Program-made: the position numbers and the translations under genes
Shown here: one piece after another, positions 57,407 through 64,000 of the stretch
Position numbering within the stretch: the first letter of the stretch is position 1
How the letters are laid out: the number at the start of each line of letters is the position of its first letter
The notes under the pieces: generated by a model
Told to the model about the DNA's origin: nothing
The model's input: the letters and a program-made list of their open reading frames with translations, nothing else
Database searches by the model: none
DNA from: Schistocerca nitens
Taxonomy: Eukaryota; Arthropoda; Insecta; Orthoptera; Acrididae
Direction of reading: 5' to 3'
Length of the DNA: 64,000 bases
NCBI RefSeq assembly: GCF_023898315.1
Contig: NC_064614.1
Location: 1,049,048,432 to 1,049,112,431, forward strand

Positions 57407-58069
57407 CGAGGGCTATTCCGAAAGTAAGGTCCGATCGGTCACGAAATGGAAACGACTATGAAAATCCGATAAAGCTTTGCACAGATGTGTTGGGTAGTGT
57501 CTCTAGTATAACCCCAGTTAGCATCACGTCGCTCTTCTCATTTCTGAGCTCGCAGTGAGTGCGTAAAGATGTCTAGAAAATAGTGTCTGCCGCCAAGTAC
57601 GGGGGCCTGGTGAGAAATTTCCCCTGAAGCTATGCAGCTAACATTACATAACTGTCGTGCTGTTTCGTCTTCAAGACAATTCTCAGCCGCATTCTGCAGG
57701 GGCAATGAAGATGCTCCTGCATCGTTTTCAAATGGAAATGTGAGATTACCCACAATACAGCCCGTAATTGTCTCCCTCTGAGTTTCAGCTCAGGTCACAT
57801 GAACCGCTGGTTATGAAGACAACATTTCGGCACAAGACAACGAGCCGTAGGCCAGCGTAGAGAACTGGCGGAGAGCACTGGCGGCTGCCTTCTATAGCGA
57901 GGGTATGGGAAAGTTGGTACAACGCTACGATACACGTCTAAGTCGGGTCGGCGACTATGGAGATAAGTAGCTGCAAGGTGTATCTAACTGTTGCAAATAA
58001 AACATTTTTGATTTTTACCGTGGTTTCCATTTCGCGACCTATCGGACCTTACTTTCGGAATAGCCCTCG
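57407..58069 (+). mobile_element. mariner-like deletion derivative (MITE)
   Basis: 663 bp with long terminal inverted repeats (CGAGGGCTATTCCGAAAGTA at the left, its reverse complement at the right), extending about 45 bp with few mismatches. The host TA is duplicated at 57405-57406 and 58070-58071. The right portion (about 57870-57970) keeps a transposase C-terminus, FYSEGMGKLVQRYDTRLSRV, which matches the end of mariner transposases. The rest of the gene is deleted. Inserted in the CR1-like endonuclease. Confidence 0.92.
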
Positions 58070-58860
58070 TATATATATTTAAAAAAAGCTGATAAAAATG
58101 CTCTTAAGGCCTTTTTAAGAGACTTCCTTCTCTCCTTCCGATCTGATCATGTAAACGCAGAAAAGTTGTGGAATGATTTCAAAGAGATAGTATCGACAGC
58201 AATTGAGAGATACATACCACATAAATTAATAAGTTATGCTACTGATCCCCCATGGTATACAAAACGGGTCAGACCGTTGTTGCAGAAGCAGCGAAAAATG
58301 CATGCCATAATTAAAAAAAACGCAAAATCCCCAAGGCTGGCAAAGTTTTACAGAAGTTCGAAATATAGTGCGTACTTCAATGCGAGATGCTTTTAATAAT
58401 TTTCACAACGAAACTCTGTCTCGAAATCTGGCAGAAAACCCAAAGAGATTCTGGTCATACATAAATCACACCAGTGGCAAGATGCGATGAATACCTTCAC
58501 TGCGCGATAACAACGGTGAAGTCACTGATGACAGTGCCACTAAAGCAGAGTTATTGAACACGGTTTTCCGAAACTTCTTCACCAAAGAAGACGAAGTAAA
58601 TATTCTTGAATTCAAATCAAGAACAACTGCCAAGATGAGAAATACAGAAGTAGATATTCTCGGTGTCGCAAAGCAGCTTAAATCACTTAATAAAGACAAG
58701 GCTACCGGCCCAGATTGTATACTAGTCAGGTTCCTTTCAGAGTATGCTGATATAATAACTCCATACTTAGCAATTACATACAACCGCTCGCTCACAAAAA
58801 GATCCGTGCCTAAAGACTGGAAAATTGCTAAAGTCACACCAACGCCCAAACAGGGAAGTA

Positions 58861-58911
58861 GGATATGGGCCTGCAATTCAACGGATTACGTTGAATTGCA
58901 GGCCCATATCC
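58861..58911. repeat. Perfect 22-bp hairpin inside the RT region
   Basis: The arm GGATATGGGCCTGCAATTCA... (58861-58882) and its exact reverse complement (58890-58911) enclose a 7-base loop GGATTAC. It lies where RT motif YRPIS should be encoded. Confidence 0.97.
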
Positions 58912-60069
58912 CTAACGTCGATTTGCACTAGACTGTCGGAACTTATGGTGCATTCGAAGAAAATTATTTATTGACACACAGTCAGCACGGATTCAGAAAA
59001 TATCGTTCTTGCGGAACACAACTAGCTCTTTATACTCATGAAGTAATGAGTGCTGTCGACAGGGGATGTCAAATTGATTCCATATTTTTACATTTACAGA
59101 AGGCTTTCGACATCGTTCCTCACAAGCGTCTTCTAACCAAAGTGCGTGCCTCTGGAAAATCGTCTCAGCTGTGCGACTGGATTCGTGATTTCCTGTCGTA
59201 AAGGTCACAGTTCGTAGTAAAACAGAAGTAATATCCGGCATTCCCCAAGGAAGTGTTTAGGCCCTCTATTCTTCCTGATCTGTATTAACGACATAGGAGA
59301 AGATCTCAGAAGCCGTCTTAGATTCTTTGCATATGATGCTATCATTTACCGTCTTGTTAAGTCATCAGATGACCAAAACTAATTGCAAAATGATTTAGAT
59401 AAAATATCTATATGGTGCGAAAAGTGGCAGTTGTCCCTGAATAACGGGAAGTGTGACGTTATTCGCATGAGTACTAAAAGAATTCTGCTAAATTCCGATT
59501 ACGCTATAAGTCAAACAAATCTGAACGCTGTTATTTCAACTAAATACTTAGGGATTACAACTACAAATAACCTAGGAACAATCACATAGATAATGTTGTG
59601 GGTAGAGAAAACCAAAGACTGCGATTCATTGTCAGAACACTTAGAAGAAGCAACAGGTCTACTAATGAGACTGCTTACTTCACTCTTGTCCGCCGTATTC
59701 TGTAGTATTGCTGTGCGGTGTGGGATCCGCGTCGGGAGAGAGTGACGGATGACATCGAAAAAGTACAAAGAAGGGCAGCTCTTTTTGTATCATCGCGAAA
59801 TAGAGGAGATAGTGCCACAGACATGATATGTGAATTGGAGTGGCAATCATTAAAACAAAGGCGTTTTTCGTTGCATCGGTATCTTCTCATGAAATTTCAA
59901 TCACCAGGTTTCTCCTCCAATTGAGAAAACATTCTGTCTGCACCCTCCTACATAGGGAGAAATGATCATCACGATAAAATACGAGAAATCAGGGCTCGCA
60001 CAGAGAAAATTAAGTTTTCTCGCGAGCCGTTCGAGAGTGGAACGGTAGAGTGACAGCTTGAAAGTGGTT

Positions 60070-60225
60070 CATTGAACCCTCTGCAGGCACTTTATTGCGA
60101 ATAGCAGAGTAATCATGTAGATGTAGGATGTGGAGCATACTTCCTGAAGATTCTCCGCCAGGAGCTTTGTTGTGAATAGAAGAGTAATCACGTAGATGTA
60201 GATGTGGAGTATACTTCCTGAGGAT
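60070..60225 (+). repeat. Duplicated CR1 tail, two units of about 72 bp
   Basis: GCGAATAGCAGAGTAATCATGTAG through ATACTTCCTGAAGATTC is followed by a second unit beginning GTGAATAGAAGAGTAATCAC and ending ATACTTCCTGAGGATTC. Confidence 0.75.
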
Positions 60226-60480
60226 TCTATTAATAAATCTCAGTCCGGCATCTGCTTCACCTTTATGTAGTCTTTTGACTTTAAATCGTTCCGCACACAT
60301 ACTCGTAGACACTTACTAGATGTGACTGCTTCCAGTGATTGTTCTGTAATCTCTAATCGTACAATAACAGGTCTATCTGCCTATTTACGTGCAATACTTT
60401 ACGTTTGTTTATGTTGGCGGTCAACTCCCAACCATTGAACCAAGTCTCAATCACTACACTTCCCTAGCGTTTAGAGTTCT
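60181..60480 (-). pseudogene. CR1-like RT fragment, minus strand
   Basis: Minus strand reads GEADAGLRFINRILRKYTP (60270-60214), the same thumb block as KADSRLRFIGRIL in the other copies, followed upstream by decayed sequence. Short remnant that meets the plus-strand copy tail to tail. Confidence 0.6.
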
Positions 60481-60484
60481 CTGG

Positions 60485-61030
60485 AAGAAGGTACTGTATA
60501 TATATAAAAAAAATATCGCACACTAAACAATATCCTAACTGAGTAGCTAGACGTAACTTTAGAGGACTCCTATGTGCGTTCTACTGACTGTTGCAATGGT
60601 AAATTCGGGTCAGAGGGACAAGGTGGCTCTGCTTGGCATCTGACATCCCGAGTGGAACCATTTCGTCCTCCAATCATAGTAGTCAAAAATGAATTTTCGA
60701 GCGTGGTTATTGAACTGCTAGAAAACAGATCTCTACCGTACATTTTGGCGCAACGTTTGGTGAGGTGGCACCTGGGTCATGTGCAGGGCTGCCTAAGATG
60801 AAATGTCCAGAGCACGAACATAGAACATTCCTGTATGCCTCTGGATGGCGCGAACGTAGAATATTCCTGTATTCCGCTGGACTTTGAAAAATTTTGCTGT
60901 GATCCCACTGGACTCTAACTTTTCGCTAGTGCATCACCTATAAGTTTGAGTGCATCACGATGGATATAGTTTCAAATAATCAATGACTTTAATGTGAAAC
61001 TGCATCTAAAGACTTAAACATTTTTAAATA
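60485..61030. other. No gene recognised
   Basis: Mixed composition. Plus frame 60574-60801 has no known motif. A direct near-repeat with CGAACATAGAACATTCCTGT and CGAACGTAGAATATTCCTGT lies near 60815-60875. Confidence 0.4.
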
Positions 61031-61159
61031 TCATCACATACTATTTGTACAAGCTGAATAATGAATTAAGGAGAGAATCACAACAGGCAAGAAAAAATGG
61101 ATGAAAGAGAGATATAAAGAAATAGAGAAAGTAGAAAAGGATACACGTGTGTCCCTCAC

Positions 61160-62050
61160 AGCCTTCCTGAATTCCTGATCTGTTATTATATAGTCAATGA
61201 CAGATCTGGTTCCCCTGCCTTCCCAAGTATACCAGTGAATGTTCTTATGTTTGAAAAAGGAGTTTGTGATTACTAAGCCCATACTGGCACAGAAATCCAA
61301 GAGTTGTTTCCTGTTCCTGATGGCCTCCATATCCTCTCCAAATTTACCCATAACCTTTTCATATTCTTCTGTTCGATTTCCAATCCTAGCATTGAAATCA
61401 CCCATGAGCAGAACACTGTCCTTGTCCTTTACTCTAACAACTACATCACTGAGTGCGTCATAAAAACTATCTATCTTATCTTGATCTGTCCATTCGCAAT
61501 GCGAATATACTGACACAATCCTAATTTTCTTGCTAGACACTGTCAAATCTATCCACATCAGTCGTTCGTTTACACACCTTTTTGCAACTACGTTGGTTCC
61601 ATTTATTTCCTGATGTGACGCCCTACACCCCATTGTGCTATTCCTGCTTTGACTCCTGACAGGTAGGCCTTGTATTCCCCCGCTTCCTCTTCTTTCTCGC
61701 CCCTTACCTGAATGTCACTAACAGCTAAAACGTCCAACCCCATCTTACTTGCAGCCTCTGACAGCTCTACCTTCTTCCCAGAGTAGCCCCCATTGATATT
61801 AAAAGCTCCCCATCTCGTTACCATTCGTTTGCCGAGTAGTATCTTAGGAGTACCTGGTTTGTCAGAGGTGGGACTCTATCACCTCCAAAGGTCCGAGGCA
61901 TTTTGCTCGGATTGTTTCCAGCATCATATTTAAAGTACCAGGGAAGCTGGTTGCTAGCCTTACTTGCCCCGGGTCCCATTGAGTTTTACCCCTAATGGCT
62001 GAGGGACTAACCGGTGGATTTGGTAATCTTTGCCACCTGAGCGCAAAGGT
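61160..62050 (-). pseudogene. RTE-like endonuclease domain, 5' part of element
   Basis: Minus strand. N-terminal part (61824-61603): WGAFNINGGYSGKKVELSEA and MGLDVLAVSDIQVRGEKEEE (the SE/D site of APE endonucleases; Asp here in place of the usual Glu). Next frame (61633-61160): RIVSVYSHCEWTDQDKIDSF, SVLLMGDFNARIGNRTEEY (GDFNA motif), LLDFCASMGLVITNSFFKHK, IHWYTWEGRGTRSVIDYIIT (the DYI block). This is the RTE/BovB-type endonuclease arrangement. The RT is absent: sequence beyond 61160 changes to unrelated AT-rich DNA. One frameshift near 61615. Confidence 0.85.
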
Positions 62051-62199
62051 GACCACGACTCAGAATATGTCCAAGATGCCCAGCCTTATTCCAAAGTAAC
62101 TGGTATCCCGACTGTCAGGACCACTTTCTTGGCCACTCATACGTTGCCCGTGATTCATGAACTAGGACACGACAACAGGAACCCACACCATGAACTACG

Positions 62200-63211
62200 A
62201 AAAATAATACACTACAAAACGTTTGTGGATGATACTATTATCTACAAATATACTACAAAACGTATGTGGATGATACTATTATCTTGTACAATGGTAGAAC
62301 TCTGAGATTGAGGAACTTGCTAAAGGTTTCAGCAGCATGCACAACAACATCCCTTCACTGTAGAACAGCAAGTAGATAAAGGAATCAATTATCTTGACTT
62401 TACTATATCTAATGTAAACAACAAACATGTCTTTCAGATTTACAGAAGAAAAACACTAGTGGTGTTGTCATTAACAACACTTAATATCATCCAGTACTGC
62501 ATAAAATATCATTCTTCATATTTACACTTAATCATATACATAAAGTCCCACTCAGCTCCCACGATGACCAAAAAGAAATTAACATTATGAAAGAAATTTC
62601 ACGTAGAAATCAATACAACCCAGATGTAATCGATAAACTGAAAAACAAATTCAAAAAGAAACATTGCACACCTACTAAATCAGATTCATAAAAAGGAAAA
62701 AACACATTTGTCTGCACACCCTTATTGCTAAAATTTCATACCAAATTGCCAACCTCTTTTGGAAAACTGATATTCAAATTTCTCCCAGCACTAACAACAA
62801 GCTACAACAGGACATCACCCATAACAGTAAGACAAATAACCAATGCACCACAAATCAGGTATTTATAAACTTTTATGTGACAATTTCCCACAGTTCTACA
62901 TAGGCCAAACTGGAAGGAGTTTCACTACAAGATACTATGAGCATGTGGATGCCTTCTGGCTAAATAACACTGACAAATGCACCTTAGCAATGTACCTAAA
63001 ATGGTCACTCATTACAAACAACCTACAAATACTACACACTGTCAACAAAGAAAAGATAATGAATCTACTCGAAAAGTTAGAAATTTACATCCACAGCTCT
63101 AACTCACCACACCTTATTCTCAATGAACAAGTGGAGCTTGCAAATAAATCTTATCTTCACATATTTCAAGAAATGTTCACAAAGAAAAATTCGTTATCCT
63201 TTGATATCTAA
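62200..63211 (+). pseudogene. Penelope-like element: RT remnant plus GIY-YIG endonuclease
   Basis: The RT portion (62205-62840) is broken up. The catalytic block FVDDTIIYK is present twice because of a local duplication. Later segments include EIEELAKGFSSMHN (62306-62347), a KLPTSFGKLIFKF block and TSPITVRQITNAPQ. The C-terminal GIY-YIG nuclease is one open frame (62843-63211): SGIYKLLCDNFPQFYIGQTG, FTTRYYEHV, then KEKIMNLLEKLEIYIH. This RT plus GIY-YIG order is specific to Penelope-like elements. The 5' end is unclear, near 62200. Confidence 0.88.
62211..62284 (+). repeat. 41-bp-offset duplication of the Penelope RT catalytic block
   Basis: A 33-bp segment ACTACAAAACGTTTGTGGAT...ATTATCT occurs at 62211-62243 and again at 62252-62284 with one mismatch. 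The 41-bp offset is not a multiple of three, so the frame is shifted. Confidence 0.95.
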
Positions 63212-63224
63212 TAACAAAGTAATA

Positions 63225-63700
63225 TGCTATGGAAATCTGATGTAGCAATCATACAACAGTTCAAGTGTCATTATCCTAATTTGTAAAAGCCATATTGTAA
63301 ACATAAGCTTTAACTGTCATTTTCGTCATTTGTAATAGCTTTCAAAATTTCATGTGTATAACATTATTGTTCTTCCTAGATCTAAGTTCTCTGACAACAG
63401 TGTGGCTCAAAACAGCTCTGTCCTTTCTATAATTCGCAATAGCTCTCAGTAATTTCGTGCGTATAACATCATTGTACTTCCTGGATCTAAGTCCTCTGAC
63501 AAATATGTGGATCAAAAGTTTCATACCATGGATCAAAAGATTTCGCAATTTATAATAGCTTTTTAAGTTTCTATGCTTGCAACATCCTTCCACTTCCTAT
63601 GGCGAAGTTCTTTGCCCATACCCTACAGGTTCTGTAGGAGCAGCATCTTTTCTCCTCCTACGTCGAAGTTCTTTGACCATAGCCAACATGTTTGTATGTA
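63225..63700 (+). repeat. Imperfect tandem repeats in the Penelope 3' region
   Basis: Units of about 100-115 bp share ATTTGTAATAGCTTTCAAAA, TTCATGTGTATAACATTATTG, TTCTTCCTAGATCTAAGTTC and TCTGACAACAGTGTGG in order, near 63325, 63430 and 63545, with partial units around 63260 and 63640. They follow directly on the GIY-YIG frame, so they are probably part of the element. Confidence 0.75.
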
Positions 63701-64000
63701 AACACCGAGTATATCACGAATGCACGACATGGTAGTGAAATATGCAGCTATATTTTAAAAAACTAAAACCATGGAAGTGAAAATAATAACAAATGTGCCA
63801 CTGAGTGCATAAACTGTAACCACACCATAATTTTAATAATGATGCTGCATTTTATGTAAATACATATATACTGTATTTTCGACATATGCTGCCTTGCGAC
63901 TCACAATTGTTCCGACTTGTATCTGTTTAGTCACCAGCAAATAATTTTCTTTGTATTTAAACAGTCATCTCCAGCATTATAAACACGTACATGAATGTAC
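63701..64000. other. No gene recognised
   Basis: AT-rich sequence to the window end. Confidence 0.4.

Larger units (their letters stand above)
56751..60140 (+). pseudogene. CR1-like non-LTR retrotransposon with endonuclease and RT
   Basis: The longest copy of the family. Endonuclease at 56770-57390: GTESWLKPETSS (catalytic Glu), LIGSFYRPP, TIIVGGDLNLPSICW (GDxN motif) and ITDHKAV (catalytic Asp-His). A mariner derivative splits it at 57407-58069. RT from 58075: FKEIVSTAIERYIPHK, KDKATGPDCILVRFLSEY, PKDWKIAKVTPTPKQGSR, DSQHG-type HSQHGFRKYRSCGTQLALYT, FLHLQKAFDIVPHKRLL (motif A), FFAYD-type box FAYDA near 59330, IRMSTKRILLNSD and KIREIRARTE near the C-terminus. The tail carries ATGTAGATGTAGG. 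Numerous frameshifts. Confidence 0.88.

Noticed and set aside
62971-63211. Separate small gene downstream of the GIY-YIG motif
   Set aside because: It is continuous in frame with the GIY-YIG domain of the Penelope-like element.

Overview
The window looks like intergenic or intronic DNA from a large arthropod genome that is dense in transposable elements. It most resembles an orthopteran of the locust type (Schistocerca-like). That placement is inference: it rests on the repeat types (tRNA-derived SINEs, CR1-like non-LTR elements with a TGTAGA-rich 3' tail, Tc1 and mariner families, a Penelope element), the AT-rich background and (TA)n runs, and the absence of bacterial, plastid or viral gene organisation. 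I could name no host protein-coding gene. One stretch (37912-38108, minus) could be the remains of a host exon.

Layout. 1-3920: a worn I-type non-LTR retrotransposon with EN, RT, RNase H and a zinc knuckle. 4021-6420: a second non-LTR element, split by a foldback element. 6480-7475: a mariner. 7500-16500: degraded remnants, including a minus-strand SINE, a tRNA-like SINE, two CR1-like pieces, a hAT transposase, an inverted dispersed repeat pair and a long (TA)n-centred inverted repeat. 17372-28160: four Tc1-type elements and one mariner-type element. The best preserved, at 20076-21491, sits inside a (TA)n run and its transposase frame is broken by only one stop. 29189-31090: CR1-like copies and a hairpin repeat that resembles a hammerhead ribozyme. 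31096-32807: diverged tandem repeats, GA-rich DNA and a Helitron-like CTAG-T end. 34156-37518: SINEs, a Tc1 scrap and unclassified repeats.

The main structure is a complete but inactive Ty3/Gypsy-type LTR retrotransposon at 38109-50418. It has LTRs of about 1.64 kb that differ by a few percent by eye, a primer binding site, gag, protease, RT, RNase H and integrase, but no env. It carries a short tandem duplication, stops, frameshifts and a SINE inserted between RNase H and integrase with a perfect 14-bp target duplication. 50420-56000 holds another SINE, a palindromic MITE built from two 5' ends, a pogo-like scrap and a Tc1 with a SINE nested inside it. 56034-60480 is a cluster of CR1-like copies, the longest interrupted by a 663-bp mariner deletion derivative. 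61160-63720 holds the endonuclease half of an RTE-like element (minus) and a Penelope-like element with a GIY-YIG domain.

These genes do not form a pathway. They are layered insertions whose nesting gives relative ages: SINE in Gypsy pol, SINE in Tc1 (twice), mariner in CR1, foldback in RTE, Tc1 in (TA)n. Nothing here looks like an intact, currently active element.
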